A stretch of 64,000 bases of DNA from positions 58,119,797 through 58,183,796 of the forward strand of contig CM056744.1 in the NCBI GenBank assembly GCA_029851415.1, written 5' to 3'. The DNA is from Eretmocerus hayati. Taxonomy: Eukaryota > Arthropoda > Insecta > Hymenoptera > Aphelinidae. Shown here in pieces: positions 9,310-22,933 of the stretch. A program made the position numbers and the translations under genes. The notes beneath the pieces were generated by a model, which saw nothing but the letters and a program-made list of their open reading frames with translations, was not told the DNA's origin and did no database searches. Within the stretch, counting starts at the first letter, position 1. Every line of letters begins with the position of its first letter.

Positions 9310-12285
9310 CCGACACCCCCAAATCGTGGGTTGAAATTCGGGATTCATCTCAGAACAGGCAAGGAGGCTCTGTTCCAAAATCTCTCGATTGGGATCGCTC
9401 TCTTGTGACGAAAGGAGGTGCCTGAATTCATTGCAGCCCCCCGGTGAATGCCGACACCCCCAAATCGGGGGTTGAAATACAGGATTTATCTCAGAACAGG
9501 CAAGTAGGCTCTGTTCCAAAATTTCTCGATTGAGATCGCTTTCTTGTAACGAAAATAGATGCCTGAATCTTTCGCAGCCCCCCCGGTGGATGCCGACACC
9601 CCCAAATCAGGGGTTGATATTCGGGAATTCTCTTAGAACAGGCCAGGAGGCTCTGTTCCAAAATCTCTCGATCCGGATCGCTTTCTTGTGACGACAGGAG
9701 GTGCCTGAATTTTGGCAGCCCCCCTCGGTGAATACCGAAACCCCGAAATCGGGGGTTGGAATTCGGGAATTTTTTTACAACAGGCCAGGAGGCTCCGTTC
9801 CAAAATTTCTCGATTGGGATCGCTTCCTTGTGACATAAGGAGGTGCCTGAATCTCCAGCAGCCCCTCCGGTGAATGCCGACACCCCGAAATCGGGGTTTG
9901 AAATTCGGGAATTTTTTTAGAACAGGCCAGGAGATTCTGTTGTAAAATTCCTCGATTGGGATCGCTTCCTTGTGACAAGAGGAGGTGCCTGAATTTTTGG
10001 CAGCCCCCCCCCCCCCCGGAGAATGCCGACACCCCCAAATCGGGGGTTGAAATTCTGGATTTATCTCAGAACAGGCAAGGAGGCTCTGTTCCAAAATTAC
10101 TCGATTGGGATTGCTTCCTTGTGACGAAAGAAGGTGCCTGAATTTCTCGCAGACCCCCCGGTGAATGCCGACACCCCCAAATCGGGGGTTGAAATTCGGG
10201 AATTTTCTGAGAACAGGCCAGGAGGCTCTGTTCCAAAATTTCTCGTTCGGGATCGCTACCTTGTGAGGAGAGAAAGGGGCCTGAATATTTTGCAGCCCCC
10301 CGTCGAATGCCAACACCCCCAAATCGGGGGTTGAAATTCGGGAATTCTCTTAGAACTAGCCAGGAGGCTCTGTTCCAAAATTCATCGATTGGGATTGCTT
10401 CCTTGTGATAAAAGATGGTGCCGGAATTTTTCCCAGTCCCCCGGTGAATGCCGACACCCCGAAATCGGGGGTTGGAATTCGGGAATTTTTTTAGAACAGG
10501 CCAGGAGGCTCTGTTCCAAAATTTCTCGATTGGGATCGCTTTCTTGTGACATAAGGAGGTGCCTGAATCTTCAGCAGCCCCCCCAGTGAATGCCGACACC
10601 CCCAAATCGGGGGTTGAAATACAGGATTTATCTCAGAATAGGCAAGGAGGCTCTGTTCCAAAATTTCTCGATTGAGATCGCTTTCTCGTAACGAAAATAG
10701 ATGCCTGAAACTTTTGCAGCCCCCCCGGTGGATGCCGACAGCCCCAAATCGGGGGTTGATATTCGGGAATTTTCTTAGAACAGGCCAGGAGGCTCTGTTC
10801 CAAAATCTCTCGATCCGGATCGCTTTCTTGTGACGAAAGGAGGTGCCTGAATTTTTGCAGCCCCCCCGGTGAATGCCGACACCCCCAAATCGGGGGTTGA
10901 AATTCGGGAATTTTTTAGAACAGGCCAGGAGGCTCTGTGCCAAATTTCTCGTTTGGGATCGCTTTCTTGTGGCGAAAGAATGTGCCTGAATTCTTTGCAG
11001 CCCCCCCGGTGAATGCCGACACCCCGAAATCGGGGGTTGAAATTCGGGATTTATCTCAGAACAGGCAAGGAGGCTCTGTTTCAAAATTTCTCGTTCGGGA
11101 TCGCTCTCTTGTGACGAAAGAATGTGCTTGAATTTTTTGCAGCCCCCGCGGTGAACGCCAACACCCCGAAATCGGGGGTTGAAATTCGGGAATTCTCTTA
11201 AAACAGGCCAGGAGTCTCTGTTCCAAAATTTCTCGGTTGGGATCGCTTCCTTGTGACAAAAGGAGGTGCCTGAATTTTTCGCAGCCTCCCTCCCGGTGAA
11301 TGCCGACAACCCCAAATCGGGGGTTGAAATTCGGGATTTATCTCAGAACAGGCAAGGAGGCTCTGTTCCAAAATTTCTCGATTGGGATCGCTTTCTTGTG
11401 ACGAGAGAGGGTGCCTGAATTTTTTGCAGCCCCCCCCCCCCGGTGAATGCCGACACCCCCAAATCGGGGGTTGAAATTCGGGAAATTTCTTAGAACAGGC
11501 CAGGAGGCTCTGTTCCACAATTTCTCCAATGGGATCGTTTTCTTGTGACAAATGAGGTGCTCGTATTTTTTGCAGCCCCCCCGGTGAATGCCGACACCCC
11601 CAAATCGTGGGTTGAAATTCGGGATTCATCTCAGAACAGGCAAGGAGGCTCTGTTCCAAAATCTCTCGATCCGGATCGCTTTCTTGTGACGAAAGGAGGT
11701 GCCTGAATTTTGGCAGCCCCCCGGTGAATGCCGACACCCCCAAATCGGGGGTTGAAATTCAGGGATTCTCTTAGAACAAGCCAGGAGGCTCTGTTCCAAA
11801 ATTTATCGATTGGGATTGCTTCCTTGCGATAAAAGATGGTGCCGGAATTTTTCGCAGTCCCCCGGTGAATGCCGAAACCCCGAAATCGGGGGTTGGAATT
11901 CGGGAATTTTTTTACAACAGGCCAGGAGGCTCCGTTCCAAAATTTCTCGATTGGGATCGCTTCCTTGTGACATAAGGAGGTGCCTGAATCTCCAGCAGCC
12001 CCTCCGGTGAATGCCGACACCCCGAAATCGGGGTTTGAAATCCGGGAATTTTTTTAGAACAGGCCAGGAGATTCTGTTGTAAGATTCCTCGATTGGGATC
12101 GCTTCCTTGTGACAAGAGGAGGTGCCTGAATTTTTGGCAGCCCCCCCCCCGGAGAATGCCGACACCCCCAAATCGGGGGTTGAAATTCTGGATTTATCTC
12201 AGAACAGGCAAGGAGGCTCTGTTCCAAAATTACTCGATTGGGATTGCTTCTTTGTGACGAAAGAAGGTGCCTGAATTTCTCGCAG
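9310..12285 (+). repeat. ~7.7-kb internal repeat, copy 2
   Basis: This is the partner of 1,640-4,330. It retains the g and h monomers, as does 17,838-19,977. It diverges at about 12,290, where the following type n monomer has lost its hairpin. Confidence 0.82.
9927..12063 (+). repeat. Canonical 15-monomer HOR unit (2,137 bp)
   Basis: It starts at the type m core ggagattctgttg and ends before the next. Reading the diagnostic words in order gives m, n, a, b, c, d, e, f, g, h, i, j, e', b', l, which is fifteen monomers with no chimera. It is the best reference for the higher-order unit in this window. Confidence 0.87.
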
Positions 12286-12291
12286 ACCCCC

Positions 12292-12304
12292 CGGTGGAAT
12301 TCGG
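12292..12304 (+). repeat. Hairpin-deletion junction in type n
   Basis: ccggtggaattcggg replaces the hairpin-containing segment. The junction differs by one or two bases from those at 6.8 and 15.0 kb. Confidence 0.82.
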
Positions 12305-14739
12305 GAATTTTCTGAGAACAGGCCAGGAGGCTCTGTTCCAAAATTTCTCGTTCGGGATCGCTACCTTGTGACGAGAGAAGGTGCCTGAATATTTTGCAGC
12401 CCCCCGTCGAATGCCAACACCCCCAAATCGGGGGTTGAAATTCGGGAATATTCTTAGAACAAGCCAGGAGGCTCCCTTCCAAAATTCCTCGATTGGGATC
12501 GCTTTCTTGTGACGGGAGAGGGTGCCTGAATTTTTTGCAGCTCCCCTGGTGAATGCCGACAGCCCCAAATCGGGGGTTAAAATTCGTGAATTTTCTTAGA
12601 ACAGGCCGAGACGCTCTGTTCCAAAATTCATCGATTGGGATTGCTTCCTTGTGATAAAAGATGGTGCCGGAATCTTTCGCAGTCCCCCGGTGAATGCCGA
12701 AACCCCGGAATCGGGGGTTGGAATTCGGGAATTTTTTCAGAACAGGCCAGGAGGCTCTGTTCCGAAATTTCTCGATTGGGATCGCTTCTTTGTGACGAGA
12801 GACGGTGCCTGAATTTTTCGCAGCCCCCCCGGTGAATGCCGACACCCCGAAATCGGGAGTTGAAATTCGGGAATTCTCTTAGAACTAGCCAGGAGGCTCT
12901 GTTCCAAAATTCATCGATTGGGATTGCTTCCTTGTGATAAAAGATGGTGCCGGAATTTTTCCCAGTCCCCCGTCGAATGCCGACACCCCGAAATCGGGGG
13001 TTGGAATTCGGGAATTTTTTTAGAACAGGCCAGGAGGCTCTGTTCCAAAATTTCTCGATTGGGATCGCTTTCTTGTGACATAAGGAGGTGCCTGAATCTT
13101 CAGCAGCCCCCCCAGTGAATGCCGACACCCCCAAATCGGGGGTTGAAATACAGGATTTATCTCAGAACAGGCAAGGAGGCTCTGTTCCGAAATTTCTCGA
13201 TTGAGATCGCTTTCTCGTAACGAAAATAGATGCCTGAATCTTTCGCAGCCCCCCGGTGGATGCCGACAGCCCCAAATCGGGGGTTAATATTCGGGAATTT
13301 TCTTAGAACAGGCCAGGAGGCTCCGTTCCAAAATCTCTCGATCCGGATCGCTTTCTTGTGACGAAAGGAGGTGCCTGAATTTTTGCAGCCCCCCCGGTGA
13401 ATGCCGACACTCCCAAATCGGGGGTTGAAATTCGGGAATTTTTTAGAACAGGCCAGGAGGCTCTGTGCCAAATTTCTCGTTTGGGATCGCTTTCTTGTGG
13501 CGAAAGAATGTGCCTGAATTCTTTGCAGCCCCCCCGGTGAATGCCGACACCCCGAAATCGGGGGTTGAAATTCGGGATTTATCTCAGAACAGGCAAGGAG
13601 GCTCTGTTTCAAAATTTCTCGTTCGGGATCGCTCTTTTGTGACGAAAGAATGTGCTTGAATTTTTTGCAGCCCCCCCGGTGAACGCCAACACCCCGAAAT
13701 CGGGGGTTGAAATTCGGGAATTCTCTTAAAACAGGCCAGGAGTCTCTGTTCCAAAACTTTTCGATTGGGATCGCTTCCTTGTGACAAAAGGAGGTGCCTG
13801 AATTTTTCGCAGCCTCCCCCCCGGTGAATGCCGACAACCCCGAATCGGGGGTTGAAATTCGCGATTTATCTCAGAACAGGCAAGGAGGCTCTGTTCCAAA
13901 ATTTCTCGATTGGGATCGCTTTCTTGTGACGAGAGAGGGTGCCTGAATTTTTTGCAGCCCCCCCCCCCCCGGTGAATGCCGACACCCCCGAATCGGGGGT
14001 TGAAATTCGGGAAATTTCTTAGAACAGGCCAGGAGGCTCTGTTCCAAAATTTCTCGAATGGGATCGTTTTCTTGTGACAAATGAGGTGCTCGTATTTGTT
14101 GCAGCCCCCCCGGTGAATGCCGACACCCCCAAATCGTGGGTTGAAATTCGGGATTCATCTCAGAACAGGCAAGGAGGCTCTGTTCCAAAATGTCTCGATT
14201 GGGATCGCTCTCTTGTGACGAAAGGAGGTGCCTGAATTCATTGCAGCCCCCCGGTGAATGCCGACACCCCCAATTCAGGGGTTGATATTCGGGAATTCTC
14301 TTAGAACAGGCCAGGAGGCTCTGTTCCAAAATCGCTCGATCCGGATCGCTTCCTTGTGACGAAAGGAGGTGCCTGAATTTTGGCAGCCCCCCCCCCCCCG
14401 TTGAATGCCGACAACCCCAAATCGGGGGTTGAAATTCGGGATTTATCTCAGAACAGGCAAGGAGGCTCTGTTCCAAAATTTCTCGATCGGGATCGCTTTC
14501 TTGTGACGAAAGGAGGTGCCTGAATTTTGGCAGCCCCCCCGGTGAATACCGACACCCCCAAATCGGGGATTGAAATTCAGGAATTCTCTTAGAACAAGCC
14601 AGGAGGCTCTGTTCCAAAATTTATCGATTGGGATTGCTTCCTTGCGATGAAAGATGGTGCCGCAATTTTTCGCAGTCCCCCGGTGAATGCCGAAACCCCG
14701 AAATCGGGGGTTGGAATTCGGGAATTTTTTAACAACAGG

Positions 14740-14880
14740 CCAGGAGGCTCCGTTCCAAAATTTCTCGATTGGGATCGCTTCCTTGTGACATAAGGAGGTG
14801 CCTGAATCTCCAGCAGCCCCTCCGGTGAATGCCGACACCCCCAAATCGGGATTGAAATTCTGGATTTATCTCAGAACAGG
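14740..14880 (+). repeat. Chimeric monomer l/m
   Basis: The 5' part is type l (ctccgttcc, gaatctccagcag). The 3' part ends like m (gaaattctggatttatc). One monomer has been removed in register; the counterpart at about 25.65-25.95 kb retains both l and m. Confidence 0.8.
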
Positions 14881-14964
14881 CAAGGAGGCTCTGTTCCAAA
14901 ATTACTCGATTGGGATTGCTTCCTTGTGACGAAAGAAGGTGCCTGAATTTCTCGCAGACCCCCC

Positions 14965-14977
14965 GGTGAAATTCGGG
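14965..14977 (+). repeat. Hairpin-deletion junction in type n
   Basis: ggtgaaattcggg is exactly what is expected if the 28 bases between two tgaa words were removed with one tgaa retained. Confidence 0.85.
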
Positions 14978-17837
14978 AATTTTCTGAGAACAGGCCAGGA
15001 GGCTCTGTTCCAAAATTTCTCGTTCGGGATCGCTACCTTGTGACGAAAGAAGGTGCCTGAATATTTTGCAGCCCCCCGTCGAATGCCAACAGCCCCAAAT
15101 CGGGGGTTGAAATTCGGGAAATCTCTTAGAACAAGCTAGGAGGCTCTGTTCCAAAATTCCTCGATTGGGATCGCTTTCTTGTGACGAGAGAGGGTGCCTG
15201 AATTTTTTGCAGCCCCCCTGGTGAATGCCGACAGCCCCAAATCGGGGGTTAAAATTCGGGAATTTTCTTAGAACAGGCCAGCAAGCTCTGTTTCAAAATC
15301 CATCGATTGGGATTGCTTCCTTGTGATAGAAGATGGTGCCGGAATTTTTCCCAGTCCCCCGGTGAATGCCGACACCCCGAAATCGGGGGTTGGAATTCGG
15401 GAATTTTTTTAGAACAGGCCAGGAGACTCTGTTCCAAAATTTCTCGATTGGGATCGCTTTCTTGTGACATAAGGAGGTGCCTGAATCTTCAGCAGCCCCA
15501 CCAGTGAATGCCGACACCCCCAAATCGGGGGTTGAAATTCGGGAATTTTCTGAGAACAGGCCAGGAGGCTCTGTTCCAAAATTTCTCGTTCGGGATCGCT
15601 ACCTTGTGACGAGAGGAGGTGCCTGAATATTTTGCAGCCCCCCGTCGAATGCCAACACCCCCAAATCGGGGCATGAAATTCGGGAATATTCTTAGAACAA
15701 GCCAGGAGGCTCCCTTCCAAAATTCCTCGATTGGGATCGCTTCCTTGTGACGAGAGAGGGTGCCTGAATTTTTTGCAGCCCCCCTGGTGAATGCCGACAG
15801 CCCCAAATCGGGGGTTAAAATTCGTGAATTTTCTTAGAACAGGCCAGGAGGCTCTGTTCCAAAATTCATCGATTGGGATTGCTTCCTTGTGACAAAAGAT
15901 GGTGCCGGAATCTTTCCCAGTCCCCCGGTGAATGCCGACACCCCGAAATCTGGGGTTGGAATTCGGGAATTTTTTTAGGACAGGCCAAGAGGCTCTGTTC
16001 CAAAATTCCTCGATTGGGATCGCTTTCTTGTGACAGGAGGAGGTGCCTGAATCTTCAGCAGCCCCCCAGTGAATGCCGAGACCCCCAAATCGGGGGTTGA
16101 AATACAGGATTTATCTCAGAACAGGCAAGGAGGCTCTGTTCCAAAATTTCTCGATTAAGATCGCTTTCTTGTAACGAAAATAGATGCCTGAATCTTTTAC
16201 AGCCCCCCCGGTGGATGCCGACAGCCCCAAATCGGGGGTTGATATTCGGGAATTTTCTTAGAACAGGCCAGGAGGCTCTGTTCCAAAATCTCTCCATCCG
16301 GATCGCTTTCTTGTTACGAAAGGAGGTGCCTGAATTATTGCAGCCCCCCCCCCCCCCGGTGAATGGCGACACCCCCAAATCGGGGGTTGAAATTCGGGAA
16401 TTATTTAGAACAGGCCAGGAGGCTCTGTTCCAAATTTCTCGTTTGGGATCGCTTTCTTGTGGCGAAAGAATGTGCCTGAATTCTTTGCAGCCCCCCCGGT
16501 GAATGCCGACACCCCGGAATCGGGGGTTGAAATTCGGGAATTTTTTTAGAACAGGCCAGGAGGCTCTGTTCCAAAATTCCTCGATTGGGATCGCTTTCTT
16601 GTGACAGGAGGAGGTGCCTGAATTTTTCGCAGCCATCCCCCGGTGAATGCCGACAACCCCAATCGGGGGTTGATATTCGGGATTTATCTCAGAACAGGCA
16701 AGGAGGCTCTGTTTCAAAATTTCTCGTTCGGGATCGCTCTCTTGTGACGAAAGAATGTGCTTGAATTTTTTGCAGCCCCCCCGGTGAACGCCAACACCCC
16801 GAAATCGGGGGTTGAAATTCGGGAATTTTCTTAAAACAGGCCAGGAGTCTCTGTTCCAAAATTTCTCGATTGGGATCGCTTCCTTGTGACAAAAGGAGGT
16901 GCCTGAATTTTTCGCAGCCCCCCCCCCCCCGGTGAATGCCGACAACCCCAAATCGCGGGTTGAAATTCGGGATTTATCTCAGAACAGGCAAGGAGGCTCT
17001 GTTCCAAAATTTCTCGATTGGGATCGCTTTCTTGTGACGAGAGAGGGTGCCTGAATTTTTTGCAGCCCCCTGGTGAATGCCGACACCCCCAAATCGGGGG
17101 TTGAAATTCGGGAAATTTCTTAGAACAGGCCAGGAGGCTCTGTTCCAAAATTTCTCGAATGGGATCGTTTTCTTGTGACAAATGAGGTGCTCGTATTTTT
17201 CGCAGCCCCCCCGGTGAATGCCGACACCCCCAAATCGTGGGTTGAAATTCGGGATTCATCTCAGAACAGGCAAGGAGGCTCTGTTCCAAAATCTCTCGAT
17301 TGGGATCGCTCTCTTGTGACGAAAGGAGGTGCCTGAATTCATTGCAGCCCCCCGGTGAATGCCGACACCCCCAAATCGGGGGTTGAAATACAGGATTTAT
17401 CTCAGAACAGGCAAGTAGGCTCTGTTCCAAAATTTCTCGATTGAGATCGCTTTCTTGTAACGAAAATAGATGCCTGAATCTTTCGCAGCCCCCCCGGTGG
17501 ATGCCGACACCCCCAAATCAGGGGTTGATATTCGGGAATTCTCTTAGAACAGGCCAGGAGGCTCTGTTCCAAAATCTCTCGATCCGGATCGCTTTCTTGT
17601 GACGAAAGGAGGTGCCTGAATTTTGGCAGCCCCCCTCGGTGAATACCGAAACCCCGAAATCGGGGGTTGGAATTCGGGAATTTTTTTACAACAGGCCAGG
17701 AGGCTCCGTTCCAAAATTTCTCGATTGGGATCGCTTCCTTGTGACATAAGGAGGTGCCTGAATCTCCAGCAGCCCCTCCGGTGAATGCCGACACCCCGAA
17801 ATCGGGGTTTGAAATTCGGGAATTTTTTTAGAACAGG

Positions 17838-19977
17838 CCAGGAGATTCTGTTGTAAAATTCCTCGATTGGGATCGCTTCCTTGTGACAAGAGGAGGTGCC
17901 TGAATTTTTGGCAGCCCCCCCCCCCCGGAGAATGCCGACACCCCCAAATCGGGGGTTGAAATTCTGGATTTATCTCAGAACAGGCAAGGAGGCTCTGTTC
18001 CAAAATTACTCGATTGGGATTGCTTCCTTGTGACGAAAGAAGGTGCCTGAATTTCTCGCAGACCCCCCGGTGAATGCCGACACCCCCAAATCGGGGGTTG
18101 AAATTCGGGAATTTTCTGAGAACAGGCCAGGAGGCTCTGTTCCAAAATTTCTCGTTCGGGATCGCTACCTTGTGAGGAGAGAAAGGGGCCTGAATATTTT
18201 GCAGCCCCCCGTCGAATGCCAACACCCCCAAATCGGGGGTTGAAATTCGGGAATTCTCTTAGAACTAGCCAGGAGGCTCTGTTCCAAAATTCATCGATTG
18301 GGATTGCTTCCTTGTGATAAAAGATGGTGCCGGAATTTTTCCCAGTCCCCCGGTGAATGCCGACACCCCGAAATCGGGGGTTGGAATTCGGGAATTTTTT
18401 TAGAACAGGCCAGGAGGCTCTGTTCCAAAATTTCTCGATTGGGATCGCTTTCTTGTGACATAAGGAGGTGCCTGAATCTTCAGCAGCCCCCCCAGTGAAT
18501 GCCGACACCCCCAAATCGGGGGTTGAAATACAGGATTTATCTCAGAACAGGCAAGGAGGCTCTGTTCCAAAATTTCTCGATTGAGATCGCTTTCTCGTAA
18601 CGAAAATAGATGCCTGAAACTTTTGCAGCCCCCCCGGTGGATGCCGACAGCCCCAAATCGGGGGTTGATATTCGGGAATTTTCTTAGAACAGGCCAGGAG
18701 GCTCTGTTCCAAAATCTCTCGATCCGGATCGCTTTCTTGTGACGAAAGGAGGTGCCTGAATTTTTGCAGCCCCCCCGGTGAATGCCGACACCCCCAAATC
18801 GGGGGTTGAAATTCGGGAATTTTTTAGAACAGGCCAGGAGGCTCTGTGCCAAATTTCTCGTTTGGGATCGCTTTCTTGTGGCGAAAGAATGTGCCTGAAT
18901 TCTTTGCAGCCCCCCCGGTGAATGCCGACACCCCGAAATCGGGGGTTGAAATTCGGGATTTATCTCAGAACAGGCAAGGAGGCTCTGTTTCAAAATTTCT
19001 CGTTCGGGATCGCTCTCTTGTGACGAAAGAATGTGCTTGAATTTTTTGCAGCCCCCGCGGTGAACGCCAACACCCCGAAATCGGGGGTTGAAATTCGGGA
19101 ATTCTCTTAAAACAGGCCAGGAGTCTCTGTTCCAAAATTTCTCGATTGGGATCGCTTCCTTGTGACAAAAGGAGGTGCCTGAATTCTTCGCAGCCTCCCT
19201 CCCGTCGAATGCCGACAACCCCAAATCGGGGGTTGAAATTCGGGATTTATCTCAGAACAGGCAAGGAGGCTCTGTTCCAAAATTTCTCGATTGGGATCGC
19301 TTTCTTGTGACGAGAGAGGGTGCCTGAATTTTTTGCGGCCCCCCCCCCCCCGGTGAATGCCGACACCCCCAAATCGGGGGTTGAAATTCGGGAAATTTCT
19401 TAGAACAGGCCAGGAGGCTCTGTTCCAAAATTTCTCCAATGGGATCGTTTTCTTGTGACAAATGAGGTGCTCGTATTTTTTGCAGCCCCTCCGGTGAATG
19501 CCGACACCCCCAAATCGTGGGTTGATATTCGGGAATTCTCTTAGAACAGGCCAGGAGGCTCTGTTCCAAAATCTCTCGATCCGGATCGCTTCCTTGTGAC
19601 GAAAGGAGGTGCCTGAATTTTGGCAGCCCCCCTCGGTGAATACCGACACCCCCAAATCGGGGGTTGAAATTCAGGGATTCTCTTAGAACAAGCCAGGAGG
19701 CTCTGTTCCAAAATTTATCGATTGGGATTGCTTCCTTGCGATAAAAGATGGTGCCGGAATTTTTCGCAGTCCCCCGGTGAATGCCGAAACCCCGAAATCG
19801 GGGGTTGGAATTCGGGAATTTTTTTACAACAGGCCAGGAGGCTCCGTTCCAAAATTTCTCGATTGGGATCGCTTCCTTGTGACATAAGGAGGTGCCTGAA
19901 TCTCCAGCAGCCCCTCCGGTGAATGCCGACACCCCGAAATCGGGGTTTGAAATTCGGGAATTTTTTTAGAACACAGG
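17838..19977 (+). repeat. Canonical 15-monomer HOR unit (2,140 bp)
   Basis: It has the same monomer order as 9,927-12,063 (m, n, a to j, e', b', l). It differs by small substitutions and C-tract length, and by a 2-base insertion (agaacacagg) at the end of its last monomer, as also seen near 4,104. Confidence 0.87.
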
Positions 19978-22690
19978 CCAGGAGATTCTGTTGTAAAATT
20001 CCTCGATTGGGATCGCTTCCTTGTGACAAGAGGAGGTGCCTGAATTTTTGGCAGCCCCCCCCCCCCGGAGAATGCCGACACCCCCAAATCGGGGGTTGAA
20101 ATTCTGGATTTATCTCAGAACAGGCAAGGAGGCTCTGTTCCAAAATTACTCGATTGGGATTGCTTCCTTGTGACGAAAGAAGGTGCCTGAATTTCTCGCA
20201 GACCCCCCGGTGAATGCCGACACCCCCAAATCGGGGGTTGAAATTCGGGAATTTTCTGAGAACAGGCCAGGAGCCTCTGTTCCAAAATTTCTCGTTCGGG
20301 ATCGCTACCTTGTGACGAGAGAAGGTGCCTGAATATTTTGCAGCCCCCCGTCGAATGCCAACACCCCCAAATCGGGGGTTGAAATTCGGGAATTCTCTTA
20401 GAACTAGCCAGGAGGCTCTGTTCCAAAATTCATCGATTGGGATTGCTTCCTTGTGATAAAAGATGGTGCCGGAATTTTTCCCAGTCCCCCGGTGAATGCC
20501 GACACCCCGAAATCGGGGGTTGGAATTCGGGAATTTTTTTAGAACAGGCCAGGAGGCTCTGTTCCAAAATTTCTCGATTGGGATCGCTTTCTTGTGACAT
20601 AAGGAGGTGCCTGAATCTTCAGCAGCCCCCCCAGTGAATGCCGACACCCCCAAATCGGGGGTTGAAATACAGGATTTATCTCAGAACAGGCAAGGAGGCT
20701 CTGTTCCAAAATTTCTCAATTGAGATCGCTTTCTCGTAACGAAAATAGATGCCTGAATCTTTTGCAGCCCCCCCGGTGGATGCCGACACCCCAAATCGGG
20801 GGTTGATATTCGGGAATTTTCTTAGAACAGGCCAGGAGGCTCTGTTCCAAAATCTCTCGATCCGGATCGCTTTCTTGTGACGAAAGGAGGTGCCTGAATT
20901 TTTGCAGCCCCCCCGGTGAATGCCGACACCCCCAAATCGGGGGTTGAAATTCGGGAATTTTTTAGAACAGGCCAGGAGGCTCTGTGCCAAATTTCTCGTT
21001 TGGGATCGCTTTCTTGTGGCGAAAGAATGTGCCTGAATTCTTTGCAGCCCCCCCGGTGAATGCCGACACCCCGAAATCGGGGGTTGAAATTCGGGATTTA
21101 TCTCAGAACAGGCAAGGAGGCTCTGTTTCAAAATTTCTCGTCCGGGATCGCTCTCTTGTGACGAAAGAATGTGCTTGAATTTTTTGCAGCCCCCCCGGTG
21201 AACGCCAACACCCCGAAATCGGGGGTTGAAATTCGGGGATTCTCTTAAAACAGGCCAGGAGTCTCTGTTCCAAAATTTCTCGATTGGGATCGCTTCCTTG
21301 TGACAAAAGGAGGTGCCTGAATTTTTCGCAGCCTCCCTCCCGGTGAATGCCGACAACCCCAAATCGGGGGTTGAAATTCGGGATTTATCTCAGAACAGGC
21401 AAGGAGGCTCTGTTCCAAAATTTCTCGATTGGGATCGCTTTCTTGTGACGAGAAAGGGTGCCTGAATTTTTTGCAGCCCCCCCCCCCCCCGGTGAATGCT
21501 GACACCCCCAAATCGGGGGTTGAAATTCGGGAAATTTCTTAGAACAGGCCAGGAGGCTCTGTTCCAAAATTTCTCCAATGGGATCGTTTTCTTGTGACAA
21601 ATGAGGTGCTCGTATTTTTTGCAGCCCCCCCGGTGAATGCCGACACCCCCAAATCGTGGGTTGAAATTCGGGATTCATCTCAGAACAGGCAAGGAGGCTC
21701 TGTTCCAAAATCTCTCGATTGGGATCGCTCTCTTGTGACGAAAGGAGGTGCCTGAATTCATTGCAGCCCCCCGGTGAATGCCGACACCCCCAAATCAGGG
21801 GTTGATATTCGGGAATTCTCTTAGAACAGGCCAGGAGGCTCTGTTCCAAAATCTCTCGATCCGGATCGCTTTCTTGTGACGAAAGGAGGTGCCTGAATTT
21901 TGGCAGCCCCCCCCCCCGGTGAATGCCGACAACCCCAAATCGGGGGTTGAATTTCGGGATTTATCTCAGAACAGGCAAGGAGGCTCTGTTCCAAAATTTC
22001 TCGATTGGGATCGCTTTCTTGTGACGAGAGAGGGTGCCTGAATTTTTTGCAGCCCCCCCCCCCCCGGTGAATGCCGACACCCCCAAATCGGGGGTTGGAA
22101 TTCGGGAATTTTTTTAGAACAGGCCAGGAGGCTCTGTTCCAAAATTTCTCGATTGGGATCGCTTTCTTGTGACATAAGAAGGTGCCTGAATCTTCAGCAG
22201 CCCCCCCAGTGGATGCCGACACCCCCAAATCGGGGGTTGAAATACAGGATTTATCTCAGAACAGGCAAGGAGGCTCTGTTCCAAAATTTCTCGATTGAGA
22301 TCGCTTTCTCGTAACGAAAATAGATGCCTGAATCTTTTGCAGCCCCCCCGGTGGATGCCGACAGCCCCAAATCGGGGGTTGATATTCGGGAATTTTCTTA
22401 GAACAGGCCAGGAGGCTCTGTTCCAAAATCTCTCGATCCGGATCGCTTTCTTGTGACGAAAGGAGGTGCCGCAATTTTTCGCAGTCCCCCGGTGAATGCC
22501 GAAACCCCGAAATCGGGGGTTGGAATTCGGGAATTTTTTTACAACAGGCCAGGAGGCTCCGTTCCAAAATTTCTCGATTGGGATCGCTTCCTTGTGACAT
22601 AAGGAGGTGCCTGAATCTCCAGCAGCCCCTCCGGTGAATGCCGACACCCCGAAATCGGGGTTTGAAATTCGGGAATTTTTTCAGAACAGG
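19978..22690 (+). repeat. 19-monomer HOR variant
   Basis: The order is m, n, a, b, c, d, e, f, g, h, i, j, k, e', i, c, d, e/b', l. It is the counterpart of 4,112-6,544 with two additional monomers. It ends at the next type m start. Confidence 0.83.
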
Positions 22691-22920
22691 CCAGGAGATT
22701 CTGTTGTAAAATTCCTCGATTGGGATCGCTTCCTTGTGACAAGAGGAGGTGCCTGAATTTTTGGCAGCCCCCCCCCCCGGAGAATGCCGACACCCCCAAA
22801 TCGGGGGTTGAAATTCTGGATTTATCTCAGAACAGGCAAGGAGGCTCTGTTCCAAAATTACTCGATTGGGATTGCTTCCTTGTGACGAAAGAAGGTGCCT
22901 GAATTTCTCGCAGACCCCCC

Positions 22921-22933
22921 GGTGAGATTCGGG
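22921..22933 (+). repeat. Hairpin-deletion junction in type n
   Basis: ggtgagattcggg is identical to the junction near 6,774, as expected from the long-range duplication (offset about 16,147). Confidence 0.85.

Larger units (their letters stand above)
6545..9926 (+). repeat. 24-monomer expanded HOR variant
   Basis: The order read is m, n (hairpin deleted), a, p, b, a, p, b/n, a, b, c, d, e, f, e, i, j, k, e', k, k, d, e', l. The a-p-b trimer is iterated and k occurs three times, indicating local duplication inside the unit. Confidence 0.72.
1..15582 (+). repeat. ~15.6-16.1-kb long-range repeat, copy 1
   Basis: Base 1 aligns with 15,583. Both begin with the same unusual monomer, which has gaggaggtgcc followed by cggggcatgaaattc. 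Landmarks then recur at offset 15,581 (for example m at 2257 and 17838), 15,866 (m at 4112 and 19978) and 16,146 (m at 6545 and 22691). The offset steps of about 285 and 280 bp each equal two monomers: g-h and e-f are present in copy 2 but absent here. The start is the window edge, so the true unit boundary is unknown. Confidence 0.9.
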
